A DNA stretch of 64,000 nucleotides from Yoonia sp. BS5-3 (lineage in GTDB: Bacteria > Pseudomonadota > Alphaproteobacteria > Rhodobacterales > Rhodobacteraceae): assembly GCF_038069655.2 (NCBI RefSeq), contig NZ_CP150951.2, positions 3,498,001 to 3,562,000 on the forward strand, read 5' to 3'. The notes beneath the pieces are model-generated. The model was given only the letters and a program-made list of their open reading frames with translations, made no database searches and was not told where the DNA came from. This document shows, piece after piece, positions 18,213-28,145 of the stretch (position 1 is its first letter; each line of letters begins with the position of its first letter). A program made the translations under genes and the position numbers.

Positions 18213-19040
18213 ATGAAATCAACACCTGCCCTGCCCCTGCAACAGCATCCCAGTTTTGCCGCCGCTCTGGGCCGTTTGGGCCAGCAGGTCGATATCCACC
18301 CTCTGCCCCATGCGGCGCCGCTGTTGTCGATCAGGCGGTTCGGGCTGCGCTTTGCCTCGCGTGGTCCGATCTGGATGACAGATGCCCCTATCGATGCGCG
18401 TGTGACCAGTTTACGGCAATCGCATTTGCGGCTGGTCAACACCGACTCAAAGGAACCAAAGACACTGCGCCGCGCGGGGTTTCGGCTGATCCATACGGCC
18501 GGATCGGTGGCAGAGCTTGATCTGACGGACACCGAAGGCGGCCTGCTGACCCGCGCGCATGGCAAATGGCGTAACATCTGGCGGCGCAGCCAAAGCAGCG
18601 CGTTGCGTTATCACCGCGAACGGTTTGCCCCGCATAAGCATGGGTGGCTATTGGATGCAGACACGCAGCAACAAAAGCAAAAAGGGTATCGGGCGCTGCC
18701 GCATAGCATTATCCGGGCCTATGCCGCTGAAAATCCCAAAGATGTCGTCGTGTATTCAGCCGGCCGCAAAGGCACGGCCATCGCTGGAATGCTGTTTTTG
18801 CTGCATCACCCAGTGGCGACCTATCATATCGGCTGGACCAGTGCCGAGGCCCGGCAGGACGGCGCACATCACCGGATGCTGATGGATGCAGCCAGCCACT
18901 TGGCGCAGCGCGGCTTTACGCGTCTGGATCTGGGCCAGGTAGATACCGACACGGCGCCCGGCCTCGCCCGTTTTAAGATCGGCACAGGCGCGGTCATTCG
19001 CCCACTCGGGGGGACTTGGTTGAAAATTCCGGGGCTTTAG
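18213..19040 (+). CDS. GNAT / FemAB-like acetyltransferase (hypothetical)
   Basis: A 275-residue protein with an unconserved N-terminal half and a C-terminal segment resembling the GNAT/FemAB fold: VVYSAGRKGTAIAGMLFLLHHPVATYHIGWTSAEARQDGAHHRMLMDAASHLAQRGFTRLDLGQVD (about residues 178-245). The GWTS...G.H..LMDAA..LA..G pattern is that of FemAB-like methicillin-resistance-type aminoacyl/acyl transferases (COG2348-like). The substrate is unknown. It precedes the antiporter gene by 55 bp on the same strand. Confidence 0.6.
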   Translation: MKSTPALPLQQHPSFAAALGRLGQQVDIHPLPHAAPLLSIRRFGLRFASRGPIWMTDAPIDARVTSLRQSHLRLVNTDSKEPKTLRRAGFRLIHTAGSVAELDLTDTEGGLLTRAHGKWRNIWRRSQSSALRYHRERFAPHKHGWLLDADTQQQKQKGYRALPHSIIRAYAAENPKDVVVYSAGRKGTAIAGMLFLLHHPVATYHIGWTSAEARQDGAHHRMLMDAASHLAQRGFTRLDLGQVDTDTAPGLARFKIGTGAVIRPLGGTWLKIPGL

Positions 19041-19095
19041 CTTTGCCCCGCATCAAGCAAATGATAAGCCAAGGGAAATAAACCGGGGCCTTTTC

Positions 19096-20349
19096 ATGAC
19101 TTTACTGCAAATCACCTCATTATTGATCGTTCTTGCCGGGGCATTTGGCGCAATTAACTACCTGTTCCTGCGCCTACCCTCTGCCATCGGCATTCTTATC
19201 GTCGCGCTTTTGGCGTCATTTGTCATTATGTTGCTAGACATGGTGCTGCCCGGCTTGGGCGTCGCGGATGTGGTCCGCACCACCGTATTGGGTATCGATT
19301 TTTCCGACGCATTGCTTGAAGGGATGCTGGGCCTGCTTTTGTTCGCTGGCGCTTTGCATGTGAAACTGTCCGATCTGAAACGCGAATGGGTTGTGGTCAT
19401 GCTGATGGCGACGATGGGCATCGCGCTTTCAACGATTATTGTGGGCTATGGGTTTTCATGGCTCACGGGCATGCCGATCTTGATCGCCTTGGTTTTTGGA
19501 GCCTTGATTTCACCCACAGACCCGGTTGCGGTGCTAGGGGTGCTGCGGCAGGCTGACCTTCGCAAATCGCTTGAAACCAAGATCGCGGGAGAAAGCCTGT
19601 TTAACGATGGCGTCGGCTATGTGGTATTCTTGGTTCTGGTCGGGCTGGCCTTTCCGCATGGCGACGCACATGGCAGCGGGCTGGCCGATGCGGTGCAGCT
19701 ATTCTTCCAAGAGGCGCTTGGCGGCGCGATCCTGGGGATCGTACTGGGCTGGCTGACTTTCCGGGTGATGCGGCGGATCGATGACTATTCGCTTGAGGTG
19801 CTGATCACATTGGGACTGGCCTTTGGCGGGTATGAGCTTGCGGTGTATCTGCATGTCTCGGCCCCAATTATGGCGGTTTGCGCCGGGCTTTTGATTGGCG
19901 ATTTTGGCGCGAAACACGGGATGTCAGACGAAACCCGGCATTATGTTGACGCATTCTGGAAACTGATCGATGAAATTCTGAACGCCGTCTTGTTCCTGCT
20001 GATCGGGTTTGAGGTATTCGCCATCGCGTTCGAACTGGAATACCTGACAGCCGGTGTCGCCGCCATCGCGCTGGCCTTGATTGCACGCCTGGCGGCGGTC
20101 GCGGGCCCGGTGCTCACACTCCGCCCATTCCGCGAATTTTCGTCCGGGGTTATTCCGATTATGACCTGGGGCGGGCTGAAAGGCGGTATCTCGGTTGCGC
20201 TGGCCCTATCACTGCCCGATAGCGAATGGAAACCGCTGATCCTGACGGCCACCTATATGGTCGTGATCTTCTCAATCATCGTGCAAGGGCTGACCGTCGC
20301 GCGTTTGGCCGAAAAGGTGGGCCGCGAAACACAGGAACCAGCAGCATGA
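19096..20349 (+). CDS. CPA1-family Na+/H+ antiporter (NhaP-like)
   Basis: A 417-residue integral membrane protein with about 12 helices. The hallmark ion-binding segments are SPTDPVAVLGVLR (around residue 138) and GESLFNDGVGYVVF (around 165), including the ND pair thought to bind the transported cation in CPA1 exchangers. TWGGLKGGISVALALSLP near the C-terminus is also typical. It exchanges cytoplasmic Na+ (or K+) for protons and fits a marine lifestyle. The phzF-like gene overlaps its stop by 4 bp. Confidence 0.9.
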   Translation: MTLLQITSLLIVLAGAFGAINYLFLRLPSAIGILIVALLASFVIMLLDMVLPGLGVADVVRTTVLGIDFSDALLEGMLGLLLFAGALHVKLSDLKREWVVVMLMATMGIALSTIIVGYGFSWLTGMPILIALVFGALISPTDPVAVLGVLRQADLRKSLETKIAGESLFNDGVGYVVFLVLVGLAFPHGDAHGSGLADAVQLFFQEALGGAILGIVLGWLTFRVMRRIDDYSLEVLITLGLAFGGYELAVYLHVSAPIMAVCAGLLIGDFGAKHGMSDETRHYVDAFWKLIDEILNAVLFLLIGFEVFAIAFELEYLTAGVAAIALALIARLAAVAGPVLTLRPFREFSSGVIPIMTWGGLKGGISVALALSLPDSEWKPLILTATYMVVIFSIIVQGLTVARLAEKVGRETQEPAA

Positions 20350-21197
20350 CCAAATATGTCGTCTACGACGTCTTCACCGAGAACGCATTTGGCGGAAATC
20401 AGTTGGCCGTCATACCCGATGCCACACAGCTGGCCGAGGATGACCTGCAAAAGATCGCGCGTGAATTTAACTTCTCCGAAGTCACCTTTGTCTACCCGCC
20501 AACAAATCCGGGGCATACGGCAAAAGTACGCATTTTTACGCCAACAATGGAGGTGCCCTTTGCCGGACATCCCACCATCGGGACCGCTATCGCGCTGCGC
20601 GATCTGGGGCACGCCGGGGATATGGTTATGGAACTTGGGGTTGGGCCGATTCCCTGCACCTTCGACGGCGACTTGGCCTCCTTTACGACCAGCAAAGCAC
20701 TTGAACTCTTGGATCAGCCCGATCCTGCCCTGGTGGCCGAAGCGCTCGGGCTAACACCCGGCGATCTCAAGACAGATGTCCATGTCCCGCAACAAGCCAG
20801 CCTCGGCCTGCCGTTCGTCATCTGCCAGCTGCAAAATTCCGATGCGCTGAACCGCTGCAGCCCCTCGCTCGACGCGATCAAACGGGGCGCGGGCCAGCAT
20901 CCCGTCGGGCATGATTTTTCGCTATACGCCTACGTGTGCGAGGGCGATGAAATCCAATCGCGCATGTTCGCCCCGCTCGACAACATCCCAGAGGACCCGG
21001 CCACCGGCAGTGCCGCCGCGACGCTGGCCGCCCTTTTGACCGAAAAATTGGGCACGGCGCAAACGCTGAACATTACCCAAGGCACCGCCATGGGGCGTCC
21101 TTCGCAAATCACGGCAACGACAGATCAAAGCACGCCCGTGGCTGTGACGATCCACGGGCAAGCTGTCAAAACGATGCAGGGTGAATTGGTTTTCTAA
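20346..21197 (+). CDS. PhzF family isomerase/epimerase
   Basis: A 283-residue two-lobed protein of the PhzF/diaminopimelate-epimerase fold. It begins YVVYDVFTENAFGGNQLAVI and has FNFSEVTFVYPP, whose Glu (in NFSEV) is the general acid/base in PhzF. Also present are FAGHPTIGTAIAL and the C-terminal DPATGSAAATLAALL. No other phenazine genes are nearby, so this is one of the many PhzF homologues of unknown substrate. The ATG overlaps the antiporter stop, indicating translational coupling. Confidence 0.88.
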   Translation: MTKYVVYDVFTENAFGGNQLAVIPDATQLAEDDLQKIAREFNFSEVTFVYPPTNPGHTAKVRIFTPTMEVPFAGHPTIGTAIALRDLGHAGDMVMELGVGPIPCTFDGDLASFTTSKALELLDQPDPALVAEALGLTPGDLKTDVHVPQQASLGLPFVICQLQNSDALNRCSPSLDAIKRGAGQHPVGHDFSLYAYVCEGDEIQSRMFAPLDNIPEDPATGSAAATLAALLTEKLGTAQTLNITQGTAMGRPSQITATTDQSTPVAVTIHGQAVKTMQGELVF

Positions 21198-21339
21198 CGC
21201 GTTTCAGGTTTAGCTTGAGGCATCTTTGCATGCGACCGTCAGGGAAATGCGATTTGCGTGGGCAACGGAAATGCCCTGGCGGCTCTGGCAACCGGGCGGC
21301 AGGCCGGTTATGAACAGGCTGACAAATTCTGGGACCCCA

Positions 21340-21759
21340 ATGACGAACACCATTCTCGCCCGCTGTGAAGCCAACGGCCTGCGTATGACCGAACAGCGCC
21401 GCACGATTGCGGGCGTGCTTGAAGAGGCCGACGACCACCCGGATGTCGAAGAGCTTTACAAACGAGCCTCAAGCGCTGATCCGCGGATTTCGCTGGCCAC
21501 GGTTTATCGGACGGTCAAACTGTTCGAAGAATCCGGAATCCTGGAAAAACACGAATTCGGCGATGGGCGGGCGCGTTATGAAACAGCGGATCGGGATCAC
21601 CACGATCATTTGATCAATATGCAAACCGGCGAAGTTATCGAATTTGTCGATCCCGAAATCGAAGCGTTGCAGGAACGGATCGCAGCCAAGCTGGGCTATC
21701 GGTTGATGGGGCATCGGCTTGAACTTTATGGCGTGCCCCTTTCTGACAAGGACGACTGA
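21340..21759 (+). CDS. fur: Fur-family metalloregulator (Fur/Mur type)
   Basis: A 139-residue winged-helix repressor. The DNA-binding half has LRMTEQRRTIAGVLEEADDHPDVEELY and ISLATVYRTVKLFEESGILEKHEFGDGRARYE; the dimerisation half has the metal-site cluster DRDHHDHLINMQTGEVIEF. The HxH cluster and the absence of C-terminal CxxC pairs fit alphaproteobacterial Fur. In Rhodobacterales the orthologue is described as Mur, which responds to manganese rather than iron. An in-frame ATG at 21310 is an alternative start; 21340 gives the usual family N-terminus. Confidence 0.88.
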   Translation: MTNTILARCEANGLRMTEQRRTIAGVLEEADDHPDVEELYKRASSADPRISLATVYRTVKLFEESGILEKHEFGDGRARYETADRDHHDHLINMQTGEVIEFVDPEIEALQERIAAKLGYRLMGHRLELYGVPLSDKDD

Positions 21760-21762
21760 GCA

Positions 21763-23969
<2,207 letters not shown>

Positions 23970-24018
23970 GAAAAAAGACCGAAGCTCGGTTAAACAGACC
24001 GCGACATCGCCCTCATAG

Positions 24019-24044
24019 AAACCTTCCCCACGGGGAAGGTTTTA
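24019..24044 (+). terminator. Rho-independent terminator of eno
   Basis: AACCTTCCCC and GGGGAAGGTT form a perfect 10-bp stem with a 2-base centre, followed by TTTATAG on the plus strand, about 50 bp after the eno stop. Confidence 0.85.
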
Positions 24045-24082
24045 TAGTGTCCACCGCAGAGTAATTGGCAAAGGTAAGGTTC

Positions 24083-24679
24083 ATGACCCTCGAAAACGGT
24101 AAACACCCCCTGCCCCCTGGCAAACTGGCCGCCGTGGTAACCTATCTGCAGATGCACGCCCCGCCCGAACGGGCGCCAGTGCCCGCCCCCGACGGCGCGA
24201 CACTGACGCATCTGCCAACGCCCGACCCCGACTGGTATCTCGATCTTTTCCGCGAAATCGGCACGCCATGGCTCTGGACCTCGCGGCTGCGGCTGGAGCG
24301 TGAGGCGCTGAACGCGATCCTGACCGACGAAAACGTCCTGATCCACGCCGTGCGCCAGGATGGGCAAGACATCGGGTTGGTCGAGCTGGACTTCCGGCGG
24401 CCCGAGGTCAATGAAATCGCCTTCTTCGGCCTCATCCCCAGCGCCACGGGCCAAGGGCTGGGGCGCTGGATGATGGACCAAGCAATCCGCAAAGCCTTCG
24501 CGACCCGGAACACCCGCCTCTTCCTGCACACCTGCACGCTCGACAGCCCCGCCGCGCTGCCGTTCTACCAAAGCTGCGGGTTCACAGCCTACAAACGCGC
24601 TGTAGAGATATTGGACGATCCAAGGTTCGACGAAACGCATTCAATCAGCGCCGCACCGCAAATTCCATTTCTCCAATAA
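24083..24679 (+). CDS. GNAT family N-acetyltransferase
   Basis: A 198-residue acetyltransferase. The acetyl-CoA-binding motif A is clear: EIAFFGLIPSATGQGLGRWMMDQAIRKAF (about residues 111-139, with the Q/RxxGxG/A core as GQGLGRW), followed by the motif B segment NTRLFLHTCTLDSPAALPFYQSCGFTAYKR. Substrate unknown. The ATG at 24083 follows AAGGTAAGG. It sits alone between the eno terminator and the convergent lower-GC gene at 24745-25386. Confidence 0.85.
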   Translation: MTLENGKHPLPPGKLAAVVTYLQMHAPPERAPVPAPDGATLTHLPTPDPDWYLDLFREIGTPWLWTSRLRLEREALNAILTDENVLIHAVRQDGQDIGLVELDFRRPEVNEIAFFGLIPSATGQGLGRWMMDQAIRKAFATRNTRLFLHTCTLDSPAALPFYQSCGFTAYKRAVEILDDPRFDETHSISAAPQIPFLQ

Positions 24680-24744
24680 AAGATCATTTGGCTTCCCAAG
24701 TACGCCGAACAATTGCGTGGCCCAGACGAAACCACGATAACCGA

Positions 24745-25386
24745 TCAATCACCGCAGCCGCCGCAATCCCCTGAACCACAGTCCCCCGCGTCATCGTCGG
24801 CGAACGGATCATCGCACCCAAAGATCAAGGTAAATTCACCTTTCTTTGTGAAACGTTTATACGTGCTTGCTGACATGAACATCGCGGCACCCAGAGCGAA
24901 AATTCCATCGGGTTCCCCTCCATGGACAGCCGCCGCACCAGCGACAGCAAAAGTCGCAATAGTTATCAAACCAATATAGTTCTGCAGCCTATTATTCTGC
25001 CGCCAGATCCCTTTCGGAGGTGATCCAAAAAGGGGCCTATAGGCGGCGACAGTCGCCTTGTAGTCCTCAAGATGTCCAACGCCGTTCCCACCCGGATTAT
25101 GATGCACGGGTTTGCCCAATTTCTGGCAAAACACATCCCAGTAATCTCGGCTGTGCTGCATATGCAGATGCCAGACCAGATCCACAGCCTTCGAGGGAAC
25201 ATTCCGTTCCCGCCGCGTGGCGCAGATATACATAAATTTCAGGTATTCAGAGATCGCCACTGTGGCCGTTTCTTGAGAGATGCTGTTTTCATTCATCAGC
25301 TGTTCAATGAATGGTGTGCCATCAGCATCATCAGGCATTTTATGCGTCTTAATCAGCTCCCATAGCTGAGTATTGAGAGAGGTCAT
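24745..25386 (-). CDS. Glycine-rich-domain-like (GRDP/DUF1399-type) protein with Cys/Gly tail
   Basis: A 213-residue protein. The first half contains SKAVDLVWHLHMQHSRDYWDVFCQKLG followed by HHNP (residues 65-97), matching the D..WH.H....Y...C pattern of DUF1399/glycine-rich-domain-containing proteins. Two hydrophobic segments follow (about 135-170). The C-terminus is acidic and Cys/Gly-rich (DDPFADDDAGDC, then GSGDCGGCGD). Such tails are seen in membrane proteins of unknown function, and metal binding is conceivable. Base composition is noticeably lower in GC than the flanking genes, suggesting later acquisition. Confidence 0.6.
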   Translation of the reverse strand: MTSLNTQLWELIKTHKMPDDADGTPFIEQLMNENSISQETATVAISEYLKFMYICATRRERNVPSKAVDLVWHLHMQHSRDYWDVFCQKLGKPVHHNPGGNGVGHLEDYKATVAAYRPLFGSPPKGIWRQNNRLQNYIGLITIATFAVAGAAAVHGGEPDGIFALGAAMFMSASTYKRFTKKGEFTLIFGCDDPFADDDAGDCGSGDCGGCGD

Positions 25387-25969
25387 CGGAGCCTCCTATA
25401 TTTTCTCTTTTTTGCAGCTTTTAGAAAACACCCAAATGTAAAAGTTATGTGACGCAAGCCGGCATCAGCTTTTACACCGTAGGATCGTATAATTCGTCAG
25501 GACCTCGGAGCCGAAATTAAGCAATGTAAGGCAGACGAGGGACGCGACAAAAACCAGCACCAATCAAACGGTAGATTGACCCTAATAAGGGCGCACGGAC
25601 CCTGCACCTGTCTGCTGCTGAACCCGGTACATCAGGCTTCACGAACGCTTCGGCAAGCGCGTCAGTTTCACCTGCAATGGGCCAATCAATGGGGGAATCG
25701 TTTCCACCGCTCGGTGTCGCAGGCAACCACGAATCAGCCCTAAGGGCAGTAACAAAGGCGTTACAAAAACGGCGCAAACGCCTTATTTTATTGTGTTTCG
25801 CCAGGTTTCGGTAGAATGCCGACACAAAGATGCCACGAACCCCCGGGCGGAACTGTACTTTAGCATAGTTCTGAAAATTTGCCGCAAAGCTTCATTGACT
25901 TTTAATCGATCTGAGACCTAATGAACCCTACGTAAGGCAGATGTTTTCTGCAGTGTTTGTAAGAGTGTC
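25387..25969. other. Gap without a convincing gene
   Basis: 583 bp of mixed composition. A 102-codon open frame runs on the minus strand (25517-25825), but its product has no recognisable domain, no clear ribosome-binding site and a composition like random high-GC sequence, so I do not call it. Short inverted repeats (for example around AAGGCGTT and AACGCCTT, near 25755-25785) are present. The gap probably holds the promoters of the genes on both sides. Confidence 0.4.
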
Positions 25970-26245
25970 ATGGTTATCAAAGTAAATGGTATGATCCGTA
26001 TGATCGGGATGTCGTTACTCGCGGCATCCACACCGTCAATCGTCAGCGCGAATGATATCGCGCTGACGATACATCAAAACGGCACGACGATTGTTGGCGA
26101 ATTCGCCGGGTTCGTCGACAACTTCTATATCGTGACAACACAAAACGGCACGGCCTATGTGCCCGCAGCCGTTGTGTCTTGCGAAGGGACGGGATGTGTT
26201 GAGATGTCAGTCCCGACAGCCGCGGCGGGCGACGGCAACCTATAG
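25970..26245 (+). CDS. Small exported protein resembling the N-terminal domain of Rhodobacteraceae substrate-binding/OmpA proteins
   Basis: A 91-residue protein with a signal peptide (hydrophobic to about residue 26, VSA-NDIAL), then a compact beta domain: LTIHQNGTTIVGEFAGFVDNFYIVTTQNGTAYVPAAVVSCEGTGC. The pattern of an antiparallel sheet ending in a C-x4-C pair is like the N-terminal domain fused to phosphate-type binding domains and OmpA domains in this family. Here it stands alone. A periplasmic location is expected. Its stop overlaps the convergent Gfo/Idh/MocA gene by 6 bp. Confidence 0.6.
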   Translation: MVIKVNGMIRMIGMSLLAASTPSIVSANDIALTIHQNGTTIVGEFAGFVDNFYIVTTQNGTAYVPAAVVSCEGTGCVEMSVPTAAAGDGNL

Positions 26246-27328
26246 GTTGACCGCCTGCCCTGATTGCGCGCTACGTTGGGCGGCCAGACCAATGGCAATC
26301 GCCTTGGCACCGTCCGATAGCGTAACCTCTACCTCACCCTCGCCGCGCAGCACTGCATTAAAGCGCTGGTGCTGATAAAAGGTTGATCCGTTATGATCGC
26401 CTGCCTCAAGCAACGTCTGATCGACCGGGATCTCTGACACATAAGGGCCCTTCGGCGCGCGCGGGCTAATGATCATCTGCGGCACAGGTGGATCACCCAA
26501 CAGCTTTGGCCAGAAACGGCCAGGTCCTGGGACCAGCGCCTCGATCTTGCCCTTGGGGCCAACCGCGCTGATCTCTTCCTGCCATTTTGATCCTTCGGCA
26601 AACATGCACAGCTCAAGCATGGCGCGCGCACCTTTGGCAAAATCCAGGATCACATAGCCATTATCCCAAATATCCGGGGCGTGCCCGTCGTAACGCTCAT
26701 CAATATGGTTCAGCGACTGCCCGGCGCTGGCCATCACACGCACCGGCTCATCCTGCAAAATCAGGCGCATCAGATCAAAGAAGTGGCAGCATTTCTCAAC
26801 CAATGTCCCGCCTGTCTTGGCATTAAAGCGGTTCCAATCGCCAATCTTCGGCAAGAAGGGAAAACGATGCTCGCGGATGGTCAACATCTTGATACCGCCT
26901 GTCGCCTGCTCAGCCTGCGCAATCAAGGCGGCGACGGGGGGCATATAGCGATACTCCATCGCGACCCATACCGGATGGGGGTAGCCTTCAAACAACGCGT
27001 CCAGCACCGGGGCGTCGGCCGGGTTTGTATATAGCGGCTTTTCACACAAGATCGGCAGCGGGCGGGTTTCAACAATCTGGCGCAGCTGCGGGACATGCAG
27101 GTAGTTCGGACTGACAATGATCACCGCATCAAGCTGTTCAAAGGCCAACAGGTCTTCCAATGTCTCTGCCACATGGGCATCCTGAGCCATTGTGGCAGCC
27201 TTTTGGGCCTGCTCGGGCACCGGATCATAGACCACTGATACCCGTCCCTGCGGCAACAGATTGATATTCAGAATGTGTTCGCAGCCCATCATGCCGCAGC
27301 CGATCAGGCCATAGTTTACCATTTCCAC
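26240..27328 (-). CDS. Gfo/Idh/MocA family protein; candidate NAD-dependent sulfoquinovosidase or sugar dehydrogenase
   Basis: A 362-residue protein with an N-terminal Rossmann fold (YGLIGCGMMGCEHI, residues 5-18), the LCEKPLYTNP motif (EKP, about residue 95), EYRYMPPVAALI, and GGTLVEKCCHFFDLMRLI in the substrate domain. The fold serves NAD(P)-dependent sugar dehydrogenases and also some NAD-dependent glycosidases, including (from memory) the GH188 sulfoquinovosidases. It is 6 bp downstream of gntR and divergent from the smoC-like operon, so it belongs to that pathway. A GTG start at 27328 is preferred for its spacing from AAAAGG; an ATG at 27322 is possible. Confidence 0.82.
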   Translation of the reverse strand: MEMVNYGLIGCGMMGCEHILNINLLPQGRVSVVYDPVPEQAQKAATMAQDAHVAETLEDLLAFEQLDAVIIVSPNYLHVPQLRQIVETRPLPILCEKPLYTNPADAPVLDALFEGYPHPVWVAMEYRYMPPVAALIAQAEQATGGIKMLTIREHRFPFLPKIGDWNRFNAKTGGTLVEKCCHFFDLMRLILQDEPVRVMASAGQSLNHIDERYDGHAPDIWDNGYVILDFAKGARAMLELCMFAEGSKWQEEISAVGPKGKIEALVPGPGRFWPKLLGDPPVPQMIISPRAPKGPYVSEIPVDQTLLEAGDHNGSTFYQHQRFNAVLRGEGEVEVTLSDGAKAIAIGLAAQRSAQSGQAVNL

Positions 27329-27334
27329 GTCGCT

Positions 27335-28042
27335 TTAACCTTTTCCCATACGAGAGATATATGCAGCGCGCCCAGCATCGTACCAGGTGCGCGAAAATTC
27401 GGCCGGTTCCTTGGCGGCGGTCCAGCTGACCCGCGCGATATAGCCGGCCATGACACCGGGACGCAGATGGAAGGCCGCAGGCGCCCAATCGGGCACGGCT
27501 TCGACACCAATCCGGTCTTCGACACTGGCGATCACCAGCCCCAACTCATGGCGATAAAAATGATAAAGGGACTCCGAAAGGTCCTCGGTCGCGATGACAT
27601 CGCGCTGTGCGCCGTCCAGCCAGATTTCCTCAAGCGCAATCAGCACATCATCAAGATAACGCAAGCGGCGGATACGGTGGCCTTCGGGATCGCCGCCAAG
27701 GCGGGCAAAAGGCGCCGGTTTGGCCAGACGCGCCACATCCAAAACCTCGGCCGTAGGAAGCCCCCCACCTTTCAGCAGCTCCAGCCGGAAAAACGCATAG
27801 ACCGATTCAACAGCAGGCCGGTGGCGCACATAGTTGCCAGAGCCTTGGATACGCTCCAGCAGCCCCTTTGCCTCAACATCAGCCAGCGCCTTGCGCAGCG
27901 TGCCAACAGCCACGCCCAGATCATCCGCCATCTCGCGCTCGGGCGGCAGGCGTGCGCCATCTGCCAAATGCCCCGCCGCTATCTCACGGATCAACATTTC
28001 GCTCAGCTGAATAAACTTCGGCAAAGAAGAGGTATTCGCCAT
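27335..28042 (-). CDS. GntR-family (HutC/UTRA type) transcriptional regulator
   Basis: A 235-residue regulator. The N-terminal winged helix (ARLPPEREMADDLGVAVGTLRKALADVEAKGLLERIQGSGNYV) is of the HutC subfamily, followed by a UTRA effector-binding domain (RIRRLRYLDDVLIALEEIWLDG). The ATG at 28042 has a GGGGAGGGG site at good spacing; a longer open frame to 28165 lacks these features. It is transcribed divergently from the smoC-like gene across a 103-bp region and heads a two-gene operon with the Gfo/Idh/MocA gene, so it most likely represses both directions until a pathway sugar binds. Confidence 0.9.
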   Translation of the reverse strand: MANTSSLPKFIQLSEMLIREIAAGHLADGARLPPEREMADDLGVAVGTLRKALADVEAKGLLERIQGSGNYVRHRPAVESVYAFFRLELLKGGGLPTAEVLDVARLAKPAPFARLGGDPEGHRIRRLRYLDDVLIALEEIWLDGAQRDVIATEDLSESLYHFYRHELGLVIASVEDRIGVEAVPDWAPAAFHLRPGVMAGYIARVSWTAAKEPAEFSRTWYDAGRAAYISRMGKG

Positions 28043-28145
28043 GGCGACCCCTCCCCGTGGCCTGCGCATGAAATTGATACACCATTGCTTCACATATTCA
28101 GCCATGCTAGGCAAGGGAAAATAATTCCAAACGGGAGGGGAATCG

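Noticed and set aside
20346-21197. Phenazine biosynthesis cluster
   Set aside because: Only a PhzF-family homologue is present; none of the other phz genes is nearby.
25517-25825. 102-codon minus-strand open frame in the 25.4-26.0 kb gap
   Set aside because: No ribosome-binding site, domain or plausible composition; kept only as part of the gap description.
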